Positions 10,543 through 22,708 of a stretch of DNA of 39,325 bases are shown here, piece after piece; position 1 is the first letter of the stretch; every line of letters begins with the position of its first letter. Source of the DNA: Pelargonium nanum. Its lineage: Eukaryota > Streptophyta > Magnoliopsida > Geraniales > Geraniaceae. The translations under genes and the position numbers were made by a program. The stretch spans positions 1 through 39,325 of the forward strand of contig JAYMTF010000337.1 of the NCBI GenBank assembly GCA_036897485.1, in the 5' to 3' direction. The notes below the pieces were generated by a model that was given only the letters and a program-made list of their open reading frames with translations, ran no database searches and was not told the origin of the DNA.

Positions 10543-12648
10543 ATGGAGAAGGTAGTTTCGGAAGCGGAGGAGCTGCCGAGGGCTATCGTGCGCAGGGTGG
10601 TGAAGGATAAGCTCTCGGGATGCTCCGACGGCGGCGACATTTCTCTTCATAAAGATGCACTCCTCGCCTTCTCCGAGAGCGCGCGAATCTTCATTCACTA
10701 CCTCTCCGCCACGTAAGCTTTCACTTCCCTTCCTCCTAAAACCCTAATTCTTCATACATGTTCCCAATTTCTATGATCAGTGCATGGTCTTTTCACTTCG
10801 CTGTTTGTTATTGTTATATTATGCTGTAAATCATCTAGGTTTTGTTTGTGTCTTTCTTGCATCCAATACTGGGAGAATTTAGGGGAATCTGCTTTAATTG
10901 GAGTTTCCTTAGGTTTGGGGAGAAATGGAAAGTTGCTCAGTCTTGTACTCACCAATGAGTGGTACTTTGAAATTTATTGATTGGTATCAGGTGAATGGGT
11001 TTCTGTGGAATTTGAGCATGAATTATTTGTAAACTCCATAATTTAAACATAAAGAGGATTATATCTAGGAGAGTGGCTTTGGTTGTAGAAACTTTAATTA
11101 CTGATGTTCACATCATTAGTTGGGCTTCAAATTTTTAGCATCTACTCAACATCAAGACATCCAGTTTGCAATTTAAATGAGTTTGGATTCTGGAAATCTG
11201 TCATTATGTAATGCATCAAGTTAGACAGTATCAAATTGTTCAATCCCGGAGCTGGTGATAAAAAATCCCGGATAATTTTCTTTGATGATTGGTGGCTTGT
11301 TCTAATTTTACTGAATGGAAACTGCTTGCAGGGCAAATGATATATGCAAGGAATCAAAGAGGCAGACCATCAGTTCAGATGATGTATTAAAAGCTCTTGA
11401 AGAAATCGAGTTCCCTGAGTTTGTTGGGCCTCTCAAAGCTTCCCTCGATGGTTAGTGAATATATATTAATTTCTATGTCTCCTAAGTGAATGCAGCTAGC
11501 TGGATCTGGTTTCTTGTATAACCTTCGCTGTATGATTTATATGCTATCATTTTAAATGAAAGTCATGGTGAGATTAGACCACCACTGAGTCACTGACTGA
11601 CTAATTACACATTCTCCACTAAAAAAGGATAGAAGAAATGCCAACCATGTTTTGAGCTTACTGCTTAGTGTTTTTATGTCTCTTACTATGGCACTGTGCC
11701 AATACATACTACCAATTGGAAGGAGCAACCTGGTAGTTATTATACCAAGTCTCTGCCACTCTTCCCACACCAATGAACCTGATCCGGGTATTTCTTCAAA
11801 CTAGGTAGTTATTTTATAGTTGCCAAAAGGTGCTTGTATCTGAGGTGAAATTTAGTTTTTGACTTAGCTTTGTATATCCATTGAACTGTATTCTAATGAA
11901 AATAGTTAGAGAAATGTTCTATTGTTTGTTGGATGTTATAAATATGACATGATGTCTTTGTGTTGGGGCATATTATTTCAGGATTGGTCTTGCATTTGGC
12001 CTTCCTGCACTAAGAGCTCAATTTTTAGTAATTGTGATTCCAGTTTCAGACTATTTTATCTGGCCTTGTATGGGCCTCTTTGTAAAATCATTTCTTCTCT
12101 CACAATTTGGCATAATGTACTTGTGACAGTTCACTTATAAGGAGAAGAGAAACCATATTATAAACTAAACATAATATAGTGAAGAAAGTTCTGTGAGCTT
12201 AACCATACATGCCCATATATATGTCGACATGTTGAGATTGCTGACAGTAAATTTATACAACCTTTTTAAACTCGTGGCAAAGTCCCAGTTCATCTACTTC
12301 AGGGATCCTGCCAACATTACCCGTCTGCATGAAATCAATTTTTTCAATATATATATAGATGTACTCACATTCTTAATAGTTGTGATCTTGTGGATGAGTA
12401 GAAAATACATGACCAAATTTACACTTTTCATGTGTCTAGAATTCAGGAAGAAGAATGCCGGAAAGAAGGCTGAAGCATCAAAGGCAAAAGAAGTGAACAA
12501 GAAAAGGAAGGCGGAGGAAGAGCCATCAGGCAAAAATGCACGCAACAAAAGTAAACAAGAGGAGGTAAAAGGAGAAGATGAGGATGAAGAAGAAGACGGT
12601 GAAGAAAATGAAGTTGAAGTTGAGGGTAGCGCTCATGATAGTGACTGA
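10543..12648 (+). CDS. DPB4: DNA polymerase epsilon small histone-fold subunit (DPB4/POLE3, NF-YB11 type)
   Basis: Three exons: 10543-10712, 11332-11450, 12440-12648, giving 165 residues. The joins produce TANDICKES and SLDEFRKKNAGKK, which match the family. The order is a histone fold of the H2B/NF-YB kind (about residues 11-96; LPRAIVRRVVKDKL, ISLHKDALLAFSESARIFIHYLS, RQTISSDDVLKALEEIEF), then a Lys-rich linker (about 97-135) and a Glu/Asp-rich tail (about 136-165). This layout is that of human POLE3 and Arabidopsis NF-YB11. It should pair with a POLE4/NF-YC-like partner and bind DNA in polymerase epsilon, possibly also in chromatin remodelling. The start is the first ATG downstream of the E2F site. 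Intron 1 begins with a telo-box. A frame from 12193 runs into exon 3 from the intron and is not coding there. Confidence 0.9.
10739..10747 (+). promoter_or_regulatory. telo-box in intron 1
   Basis: AAACCCTAA lies 27 bases inside the first intron of the polymerase subunit gene. Telo-boxes near the 5' end accompany site II motifs in genes active in cycling plant cells. Their function here is inferred. Confidence 0.5.
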
Positions 12649-14560
12649 CCTGAGAAATGCCCTGCTTAATGGACTTAAAAAAAAAACATACTGATCAACC
12701 TAGTCTCTACTGCGTGGACAAGATTTCCGAGTGTTTCCTTTCCGTAGGTGAAGCAGAATTTAACTATATTAACGTAATTTAGGTGTCCTTGTTATTTGTC
12801 TACAACTCCTGTTGATTCCAGTTCTGTATCTTTTTTTCAGTCAGCAGAAATTTGTTATGTTTACATCCATTGGAGGTTTTAAAATTGATTTGTGATGCAT
12901 ATGTTGTTGGCAGCTTCCACGTGGAGTTTTAACATTACTATCTAGGATTGTACTCCGAGCCCTGACAATTTTAGCTTGATTCGGCTCGATTACACCCCTA
13001 CAGTTAAGTGGAGATTCAAGTGTGTGCCCGAAAAACTACAAAGAATCTATGGGGAATCCCAACAGAATTTAGTTAGGGAGGACTCTGGAGTCTATATGTA
13101 AATTTATGATCACCCTCATACTAAAGAGTGAGTATTTATATTTACAAGTTAAGCTCATCATGTGTTGTAGAGTTGTTGATGACGTGGAGTTCGCTATAAG
13201 AGCCACTTGGGGTGTTGGAATTCTAGCCTTTTAGGCACGACATCTGTGGTGTTGGTGAGGTTTAGAACTCTTGCTTGCCCTTTTGAGCATTGTGAGGGTG
13301 GAGTGAAACATGTTCTAGTGACCAAATGGGTGAGAAATCTTAGTGGTGACCCGACGATGCAGGAAGTTTTAGACTTGTCACCCGACGTGGTCTATCAGGT
13401 GAAACTGTGACGCAATGCTTCATGATTTGTCATTTTAGTTTGTGATGTTTCAAGTAGCATTAGGTGTTACATATTTGGATGTATAAACGGGTGAATGAGC
13501 TAGAGAAGAGCTAAAAAAACAAATTATATAAAAAGAAACGGAGGAGAAATTAATAAGTGAATAATCAATGTTATAATTTAACAGTGATGACATAATTTCT
13601 ACATTAATCGCGAGTACTACTAATCGTGTTTGATTCTCTAACACAAATACATAATCACACCACACTTATAAATATGGCACACCAAACACGGGTGAATCAT
13701 GTAGTGTTCCACATACCACAACCCAAATTGTCAGTTCTACTACCATACTTTCATCAAACACCCAATGAATCAATTCCGTCCTTCAAAACCACCATTTATC
13801 ACAAAAGTCACTACTGTATCCATCGCCAACCAAGGCTCACGCCAAGAGACAACACAAAAATGAAAAATAAAAATCAGGAGACTGAGCACTATAAGCTCCG
13901 GCAAACCTTGCATGCACCGCTCATTTCCCCCAATGAGCCTCCACACTGGCTCGATTCACCACATATCCCTTAATCCTTTATCTCTCCACCAAACTCGACC
14001 ATAAATTTCACCAGAGTAGACCTCAATGAACCTGAGTCACACCGCCATCAAAACAACCGCCTTGGATCGGAGGAGTGCCTTTCGAGTTCTCCAGTAAAGA
14101 ATTTGTTGTTGGTCCTCCCTATTTTCCCGTCCATCTTTGTCCAATGCAACCCTAATCATTGTTGTCACTAGATCTCTCTCCCCGCATCACCCAATTGAAT
14201 GAGTGAAAATTAAGTGAGATAAAGAAAAAGTGAAAAATATTGAAGTATAATTCAAAGGGCATAAATTCGAATTAAAATCACATGACCTACACATGATTGA
14301 AGAGCGCAATATTGTGTAGTTTTCAATTATTTGAAAGCAGGTCAGATTTGCACAGCCTAAAAGAAGTACTACTGTACGTGCTAGAACAAAGGAGGACAAC
14401 TCATGCAATCAATCAATCAACCGAGTTATTACAAGCACTCCATAATTTTTATATGACAAAGATGATGGTGTTATATTAATATATTGAACATTCTGGGAGT
14501 TTGACAAATAACGGCGGGTGCCTTTCCCACCATAAATATAATAAGCATTAACATTATCAA
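12649..14560. other. Intergenic spacer between converging genes
   Basis: It holds the 3' UTR of the polymerase subunit gene on the left and that of the RRM gene on the right. The middle (about 12930-13450) has loose resemblance to LTR sequence (a GAGTATTTATATTTAC TATA-like stretch and phrases shared in style with 6640-7000), but I could not define ends. Frames such as 13626-13973 show no domain and are not called. Confidence 0.5.
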
Positions 14561-17500
14561 CTAATAAGGGCGATACCTGCGCCCATCATTATTGTTTCTT
14601 CCCCTGTTTGAACTACCACCATTCTTGCTGCTACCCCCTCCTCCACCACCTCCTCCCCTGTTATTATTTCTCCGCTGTGGAGGAGGTGGGGTAGGTGGCT
14701 GTGCCCCAGGTTGCTGCCTACAAGGAGAACAGAATGACCCTCAATTTCAAATCACAAAAGTTGCAATTTCCATTTGTTGGTTTCATTTCTTAGGCTAATG
14801 GGATAGAGTTCATGAGACCACTGATTTCTTTCATCCCCAAACATGTGTTATATAAGAGGTAGTCCCCTAGGAGATGGCTCAATGGTCAAGACACACATCT
14901 CCCTGTGGGAGGTCGTGGGTTCAACTCCCATTGAGTCGGGTTATAAAAAAATTTATGTAAAAGGTGAAGTCCACGGTACACTATATTTAGGTAATTCTCT
15001 CAATTTTATACAAGACAAGCCCCTCAGTACCGAAAAAAGACGGGAAAAAGGAAAAAATACTCATCTTTCTGGGCACACTACAAGAATGATAAGTCGCAAG
15101 AAAAGATGCATAATTTTACTTACAAGACATATCCAATTCGTCCATCAGGCAGAAGCATTGGCATCATTGCCATGCCAGTTGGAGCTGATCCCCTTCCATA
15201 TATTAAGGGCTGCAATAGTTATCCATCTCAATATCAGTGGACTTCCAGAGATGTAAACAACTAAGAAGACAATAGCATGCAACAATACCATACTTTAGAT
15301 TTCCGTTGGGACCCTATGGTAATATTTCCTTTTTCCAGTATGTATATGCATTTGATATAGTGTAGAGAAAGAACCACAGATATATCCTGCTACTTGGTGT
15401 ACATGTATATAATATTACCCTACCACGGCTTCATTTAATCATTATTCCAATATTTCTTCATTCCCAAAATGGTATCAGAGCATCAATGGTCCTGGGGAAT
15501 AAGGGGTGCTCATTAGAGTCCTCTTTTCTGCCAACCCCAGAGTACCAACAACTATCATCATTTAAACACTTGGGATGCAAAATAGCTCCAATTTTGGTGT
15601 TTCTTTGCTTTGTGACTTTGCTTGAATTGTCTTGATTAACTGTTATTATTTCATTACCATACATAGTTGTGAATTAGAAGCCTGATAATAACTGCTAATG
15701 TAAAGTTCTTAATTTATATTTTCACCCAATTCATAGCCATCTAACCACCAGAAATGTTCACTCTGATCTAAGTGTCACAAATATACAAGGCCCACTGTCT
15801 AAAAGTACTCACAGGCCTTGTAAGGTAAAAGTAAATCATAGAGTATTGACTCAGCAGTGTCAAAAATGTGTGTGTGCATGTGTGTGTGTGTAGAAAGAAC
15901 AAAAAATCTAAGCCAAACTGATGAGACATAACACTTCATTAAATTTCACACCCCAATGAATTTGCAGACACGAAGTGCCCCATAGGATCCAGCCAATTAT
16001 AATGCAGTCATAAATTCATTGGTGGCTCATTCTAAGCCATATTATCTTTGGCTTAGAATCCTTGTAGTATATATATAACAACAGCAACACCAAATTGATA
16101 TTACAAGCACACTACTTACCTGTGCAAAGCCGGCAGCACCATATCCAGCAGTAGCACCTAGCGCACCAAAGCCACCACCAACCAAGCCATAACCCATATG
16201 AGGTGGATAAGTTGGGAGCAAACCTGACTTCTGTGAACTAGAACCCGCAGCAGACTTTTGATCAGCCTGTGGCTTTGCAAGAGAGCACTCCAAATTTTGC
16301 CCTGAAATTTACAATAAAAACCAAGATAAAGACGTATATAATTGATAATTTTATTTGCAAACAAAAAGGCAAAAAATAGAATAGTAAACCAATCATCACC
16401 ATCTAATTCATATTTTTCAGTGTTTTTCAGTGCTTTCATAGCACTTGACCTCTCAGCAAAATGTACAAAACCAATCCTGTTTTTTTCCTGTCCAGATTTT
16501 GCTGGCGGCAGAACAACTTTCGTGATCTTCCCATGGTGTTCAAAAAGCTTCTTTAATTGATCTTGGGTTACAGTTTTTGGTAGATTCTTCACATAAACTG
16601 CCTTAACCTGCATGGGACAAGTACAAGTTAGATTTGTCCAAATTCAAATTTTAGAAGAAGCCCCCCGAAAGAAGTCACAATGGCTTCAAGATTTCCACAG
16701 TAAATCGCAAAGGGCTTACAACTTGATAACCAAAACTTAATATTTTAAAAGCTCGCGAAGTAGACTGGAAATCATCAAGTGGTCATAATTTAGTTTATAC
16801 AATAAGATAAGGGTAAGGACCAGATGAAAAATTATCTGATTAACGGATTTCACCATCACTTCACAGCTACCAAACTGATGAGAATGGAATGATAATCTAG
16901 CTTTATAGACAAGTTACAAGTTACAACTAATGTGCACCTGTTTACCCTTACACTTACTCGTCTGCATACCAAGACGAGTTGACACAAGATATGACCCCGA
17001 CACAAATACCCTGTTCTAGTTTACCTAGTAGAGCAGGTCCAGCATTAACAAAAGAGATACTCCAGCAAAATATAGTACAATTATCATCAACCAGCTATGG
17101 GGAAACTTTGGAAAGTTAAAACAAATAAACATATGAAGTAACTGAAAAAACCTGTGATGCTGCTGAAGAATCAGCATTCTTAGGATCAGCCCAGCTTACA
17201 GTTGGAGCATTATCACCAAGCTTGAATTTGGGGTTCAGCATTTTCTGCCTTGAATACTCAGCACATGCATGATTATAATAGTCAATAAAAGAAAACCCTC
17301 GATTGTTGCTTGAATTCTTCATATCCTGCAAGAGAATAAGAATTGTAATGACCACTTCCTTGTACTCGAATAAAAATAGTTGGAATTGAGAAAAAAAGAC
17401 AAAGATGATAATTAATTTACAAATTTAAGGCTACAGTAAAGATGATATGCCGCTGACCTTGACAAGCTCTACTGCAGTAACTCCAGGCCCAACCTCATTC

Positions 17501-18478
17501 ACAACTCTCTTTAGATCTTCCTCTCCCCAGCTTCTGGGAACATTACCAATAAACAATCGGTGCTTTGCTTGAGATGTTGAACATTTTATTTTTCTACCCT
17601 AAGAGAGAAGCAAAAGTAAAAAAAAAAAAACCACCAGAGATTAAAGGTAAGGTAGCAATAATATTTCAGGAATTCGTAGAAACATTCTTCCCACAAATCT
17701 TTATTTCCATATGCAATGGCCACACATTACTCAGTCTGTCAATCATTTTGTCCTAGTATATTATTACAATACTAACCAGCAGAAAATAGGCAGAAAATAA
17801 ATTGCATGAAAATTGATGTTACCTTAAATTCACTATTATTCAGCTTCTCAATGGCTTTAGAAGCCAGTTCTACATTTTTAAACATCACAAAAGCAAAGCC
17901 CTTATTTTCACTTGAATCTTTGGCTTTCATAATTCGAACCTGTTGACAGAAAACAAGTGGCATAAGCTTTCCTTTTTAGATAAAACACATAAGCAGGATA
18001 ATGTGCATGTTGCAATTACCTCTGTAACTTCCCCAATCGACTCACAGAAGGCCCGGAGATCATCCTCAGAGGCATCATGAGGGATGCTTCCAATGTATAC
18101 TTCAGAGCCATGAGGGGGAAGGGAAAGAAGTTCGTCATGTTTTTCCTTCTCAGTTTCATCTATAACTTTCCCCTCATCACCACTAAGGCTTTTCTGAGCA
18201 TTGTTAGTATCTTCCTCCTCTTCCTCTTCCTCTTCTTCTTCTTCCTCTTCCTCCTCTTCTTCTTCCACCTCTTCCTCTACCTCTTCTTCTATTTCTTCCA
18301 CTTCCACTTCCACTTCTTCCTCTACTTCTTCATACTCAACTTCTTCTTGTTCTTCTTCTTCTTCCATTGGGTCCTCGGCATCATTGTCTTCATCATAATC
18401 AACTTTCTCATCATAGTCAGCTGTCTTTTCAGGCTCACTAGTGGAAGCTGCTGATGCATTTGCCTTTGCTCTTTGCAT
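14561..18478 (-). CDS. hnRNP Q / LIF2-like protein with three RRMs
   Basis: Eight coding exons in gene order: 18478-18020, 17939-17823, 17598-17458, 17325-17152, 16607-16400, 16301-16120, 15209-15124, 14717-14561, giving 507 residues, all phases consistent. The N-terminus has an acidic region (about 19-90) with a long unbroken Glu run. Then come RRM1 (about 126-200; VYIGSI, KGFAFVMF), RRM2 (about 207-285; LFIGNV, RGFSFIDY) and RRM3 (about 299-375; VYVKNL, IGFVHF). The tail is Gly/Tyr/Pro-rich, passes through MPMLLPDGRIGYVLQQPG and ends in RYRPY, typical of plant hnRNP Q/R-like proteins such as LHP1-INTERACTING FACTOR 2. It is expected to bind RNA in the nucleus and affect splicing or chromatin-linked transcription. 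The start is the first ATG after a probable UTR intron. The 86-base exon 7 was found by frame and family sequence. Confidence 0.92.
14866..15030 (+). repeat. tRNA-derived SINE inside an intron of the RRM gene
   Basis: The A box TGGCTCAATGG (14875-14885) and B box GTTCAACTC (14919-14927) both fit the RNA polymerase III consensus and are about 44 bases apart, as in tRNA genes. The phrase GGGAGGTCGTGGGTTCAA is shared with the copies at 1030 and 33838. It lies in the last intron (14718-15123) of the minus-strand RRM gene, in antisense orientation. Its 3' end is uncertain; I place it at the ACAAG/CCCCTCAG stretch near 15010-15030. Confidence 0.7.
15355..15481 (+). mobile_element. LTR-retrotransposon fragment with initiator-Met tRNA primer site
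   Basis: TGGTATCAGAGC at 15470-15481 is the usual plant primer-binding site complementary to initiator methionine tRNA. It directly follows an AT-rich stretch (TACCACGGCTTCATTTAATC, ATTATTCCAATATTTCTTC) that reads like the 3' end of a Copia-type LTR. No gag-pol frame or second LTR is seen, so this is a relic or a TRIM-like remnant. It sits in the intron at 15210-16119 of the RRM gene, opposite to that gene's direction. Confidence 0.6.
15865..15892 (+). repeat. (TG)n microsatellite
   Basis: An interrupted TG-rich run (ATGTGTGTGTGCATGTGTGT and onward) lies in an intron of the RRM gene. Confidence 0.7.
18210..18360 (-). repeat. GAG/GAA trinucleotide tract coding for poly-glutamate
   Basis: On the coding strand this is an almost pure purine (GAA/GAG with a few GTT/GTG) tract inside exon 1 of the RRM gene, encoding the acidic domain. 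Such tracts vary in length by slippage in threes, so the poly-Glu length is likely polymorphic without frame loss. Confidence 0.8.
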
Positions 18479-18488
18479 CTTATGTTTC

Positions 18489-19633
18489 TAATAGAATAAG
18501 CTTGCAAGGCAACTGTGAAGAAGGCACAGAGGCCAGAAGAATTTATGGGAAGAAGTATGCACAAAACGAAAGGAGGAAACAAAATGAAAGGCCAAAAGGA
18601 GTTGCAGATTACAAATCTCAGATGAACCCGTGTCATGAGATGAGACTCAAGGGTTTGCAATGTGAAAGACTTTTACTAAAGGGATAATGATAACATTAGT
18701 AGCAGTACTTATAGACACAGGTCAAAGAGAATTCCGAAAGATAACTATGAGGATTATGAAGCTGGTGCAAAAAAGCAAGAAATGAATTTCTTGTAATCAG
18801 AGCAAGAGCGCTGTCCAAAAAAATATTGGCAAGTTTAAGCCTTAAATTACTTTCATTCCAATGGGTGCATTACTCGACAACAAAAATAAAAGAACTAAGA
18901 AATTAATGAAAAAAATAATAGAACAAAACAAGGTGACAATTATATTGCTCCAAGGTAATGCAACGAGAAACAACAAAGAACTGCCCCAGATACTAATTCA
19001 AGTCATTAAGACATAAAGGAAAGTGACTGCGGTAACAAAAAGGAAATTCAACACACTGAACAATACGTACCAAACTCTGAATCTTCCTGCATTAAATTGA
19101 CACATAATTACTGAGAAACGAAGAAACAGTAGCACATTGCGCATAACCAGTACAAGATATCAGAAAGTGTTGATAGACTCAACTCAAGTCACAATCTCAC
19201 TATCTCTATAGACTATGGACAAAATACCTGTCTAACAGCCCTACGAGATAGACTCAAACACATAAGAGTAATATGAAATAATGACCCTTTTCCCTCCCAT
19301 AATATGTTCTAGCGTGCATTTCGTTAATTCTCGTTTTAATGAACATAAAGATAACATTTTTCGTCAAAGTTTTTTGCACCCAAAACAGAAATGAATTTGT
19401 TAGCCCTAGATTAAACGTTGTAATAACCATGGCCAGTCCTAAAGCTTCCAATTTAATCAGCCTCCATAATCTTGAAGAAACCCAGTAACTAAATTTAGTT
19501 AATTATGGTGAAGCTCAGCAGCAAATACATGTCCCAATTCAAGCTAGTGAAATGGTAAAAGCACAACCACTATATAGGCAATGGAGAGAAACATAGGAAA
19601 CATAAAGTTTAAAGTAAGAGAAAAAGAAAATAC
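18489..19633 (-). other. Probable 5' UTR intron of the RRM gene
   Basis: Just upstream of the ATG at 18478 there is a TTCTATTAG acceptor on the minus strand. Near 19633 there is a CTACTTG/GTATTTT donor following a pyrimidine-rich leader (about 19634-19740). The segment between has no coding signal. I infer an intron of about 1.1 kb in the leader, with the transcription start near 19730. Confidence 0.5.
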
Positions 19634-19739
19634 CAAGTAGCAGTCAGCGGAGGAATTTGGCGCTGAAATTTTGTGGAGCGAAACTGGAGACAGAAGAAAG
19701 AGAGTCCCAATCTGAAAAAACGAAAATTTTGATGCGTGA

Positions 19740-21138
19740 AATGGGATACCAAGCTGTAAATAATAATTTGGGAATCTTCGCTTTATGTCAAAATTTACTA
19801 ACGGCCAAACCCTAGGTCAATTTGGCAATTTCATTTAACTTGGGATTTCAGGAACAAATAAATAAAAATAAAATAAAAACTTTTCTTGGGCTGGTTGGAT
19901 TATCGTGGGCCTTTACAGGCCTGTTTCTCTAGCCCAACTTGTATCTCGCGCCCGGCTGGTAACGTGGAGACCTTATTCAATTCTAAACTAATGGTGGTCC
20001 TAGAGCCTAGAGGTAATCAGATTCGATTTAGTTCGGATTTTGGATTGAAACATGAGTCGATCTGATAATTGGGACAATATTTTTGAATTGGGATGGATCG
20101 GATAAAGTCGCATATTTTACACTAAAATAAACGAATTTGTCTGATCTAGAATCAATCGGATCAGACAAATACGCTCATTTTGAATTGTTGAATGTCTAGA
20201 CACTCGAATGTTTACGTAATATCTCAAGTATGCAAATTTGTATGGTTCGAACATTTGAATGTTTAAGTAAATTCATGCTCATGAGTTCTTTTTAATTTGA
20301 TAGTTCCAAAATTCAAAATGACTTCTTTGTGTTTGAAAATTTTGTTTGGTTAGTGTCAAAAAAAGTAAATACTATAAAACTCTCAATAGGAATAGTTTGA
20401 TTTGAAACAAAATTATAGGAACACATGTGCAATAAGTTATAAGTACGTAAAAGTCATCTGCAATTACCTCTTTTTACCTCGGATATGTTTGTGAATAAGT
20501 ATCCAATTGGATTTATATACATATAGTGTAATCACATGATGAAAGTAAGTAAATAGAATTTACAAAAGCCGGGATACTTTAAGAATTCTGGGCAATGAAA
20601 TTTGAAACACTAGAAAAAGAAAATCAAGTGCAAATCAACAACACTCAGAAACATTTAGTAACAAACTGAACCAGGAGTAAAATTTAAAAAAGAACAAAGG
20701 TCGAGCTACAGTACAGTAAACTGACCAGTAGTTCAGTTTTATATATCCCCATAAATGGGCAAAAAAAATTAAACATTTGCTTTTAAAAGCAACTCTTCTT
20801 TGCACATTTGGTTTCACCTGTCTGTATCAGTATCGATGTCTATCCAGCTCTATCAATAGTATCCAAAACTTATTTTACAAAAAAAGAGGGGAGGGAGGAG
20901 ACCATTATCTCTTACTTTCACTGTATCTCTGCTAGGTATAGTCTTCTGCACAACCAAAATTTCTTAATAAACCACCACTCCACATGATCATTCCTAAATG
21001 CACCCACAACTTCAAAACATCAACTGCCAACTCATTGCTTCAACTCAAGGTAACATGGCAAGATTCAGCATATTCGAGCAGGTATGACTTGAGAAATGTG
21101 TATTTTGCTCCCATTATAATTAATTAGTGGTTGATCTT
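19740..21138. other. Spacer: RRM gene promoter and SEC23 3' UTR
   Basis: The left part (about 19740-19960) has promoter-type motifs for the minus-strand RRM gene: AAACCCTAG (about 19806) and GTGGGCC/AGCCCA site II cores (about 19905 and 19933). The middle is AT-rich with no coding signal. The right part should hold the SEC23 3' UTR. Nothing else is supported. Confidence 0.5.
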
Positions 21139-22658
21139 CTACTTAATGTATTCCAAAACACTCTGGGTTATTTCCTCAAGGAAGGAAACAAAACCCATGA
21201 CACTTGTGAACCCAAGTCCGTCAACATCCTGTTCCTCTATTAGATAGTTCTCAAAAGCTGTGGCATCATCATGACCTCCCCGGATGAATATCAGTTTTGG
21301 AGTGATGCTTCTTTCTTGCTTCAATCTGTTTATGGTAGACCTCAATAAACCTGAAACCACAACAAAGAGGCAAAATCATGTTTTCATACTTCTACAACTG
21401 CAGTACTATAACCGAGGATCAAATAATAAACAACTTACAGTCATGGGGTGGAGGAAAAGGAAGGGAAGGGTCTGCTGTCGAAGAATAGAACACAATTAGA
21501 GCTGTGAATGCGTCGAGGAAAAATATAGGACTGCCACTGGTTATTAGTGCAGCACGACTCAATGAGTGCCGTGGATATGCCTGTTTATCTGGGGTAGCAT
21601 ACGACATTAGAACTGGATACACGGCACGATGAAGGGAACTTGGTTCCAGTGCACTGCATCACAAATTTAGGAAAGATAAGTTGCATCTCTATGTTGCTCT
21701 CTCAAATTGCGATTTGCGAATTAAAAGAAAATATTATAACATCCATTAAAGAAGAGATGGAAATGTTGGGGAGTACTGGAGCATACAAGAAGTTAAGAGA
21801 AAACAAAAGGAATAAATGTCCACTGTATCAGTGTCAGAACAGAGTACCTGAAAAGGCATTGTAGATAGATCCGGTAATCTGGGTGAACACCTTCCTCATG
21901 ATAGCGGAGAAGAGGATTCCGAAGCAAAGCAAATACTAAGCGAGGTAATGACTGCAATTGTGGGCATTGTGAGAATGCAACATCAACCTGGGCAGTTATT
22001 GAACTTCCATTCTTGTATTGGACGATCTTATAAGCATCATTATACTGAGCTGTGAGAATAACTAGCCAATCATGAAGCAGTGCCCGGCCCTCTCGAACTC
22101 CTTGATCCAAAGAGGCCAATATAACCTAAAGAGTGAATCGTTCACATAAGCAATGATTTGTGGACTGGATACTTTCAACTTCTAGAAGTATTAGGTAATA
22201 TGGAAATTACATATTGTCCCAGAAACTTCCACGAATGTAAGCCATATGCAACCAACAACCATACCACAATGGCACAATCTGAATCAAACTTTAAGGTTGC
22301 GTGTGTACCTTTTTGCTTAACTATAGAATTTTTCTCAGCATATTTTAACCACCCACATTTCACCAGATAAGTGTTCTCACAGGAACCAAAAAAAGAATTA
22401 CTAAATTAGCAACTCGGTGAAACATCTAATTGTATCCAAATGAGGGGGTTTGTTAGAGTGTATAATTAATATTGGCCTTTAACTATAACCTTAAAGCTTT
22501 AGTTGAGCTGGTTCTTTACAGGCCACATCCCTACTTGAGTTGGTCCTTCACACTGATCACATCCCTACTGATGAACTGGATGATTTAAATCCCACACTCA
22601 GAATTGCAAGATAACAATTTCTTTGAGCAAGTGAGATACACACAAAGGGCGCGCTCCT

Positions 22659-22708
<50 letters not shown>

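Noticed and set aside
12193-12439. Open frame leading into exon 3 of the DPB4-like gene from inside the intron
   Set aside because: The joined exon 2 to exon 3 product gives the conserved SLDEFRKKNAGKK; the upstream frame has no histone-fold sequence and is AT-rich intron.
18077-18454. Long open frames opposite the acidic exon, coding Phe/Leu- or Ser-rich repeats
   Set aside because: They are complements of the GAA/GAG array in the hnRNP Q exon; triplet repeats lack stops in several frames, so these are shadows.
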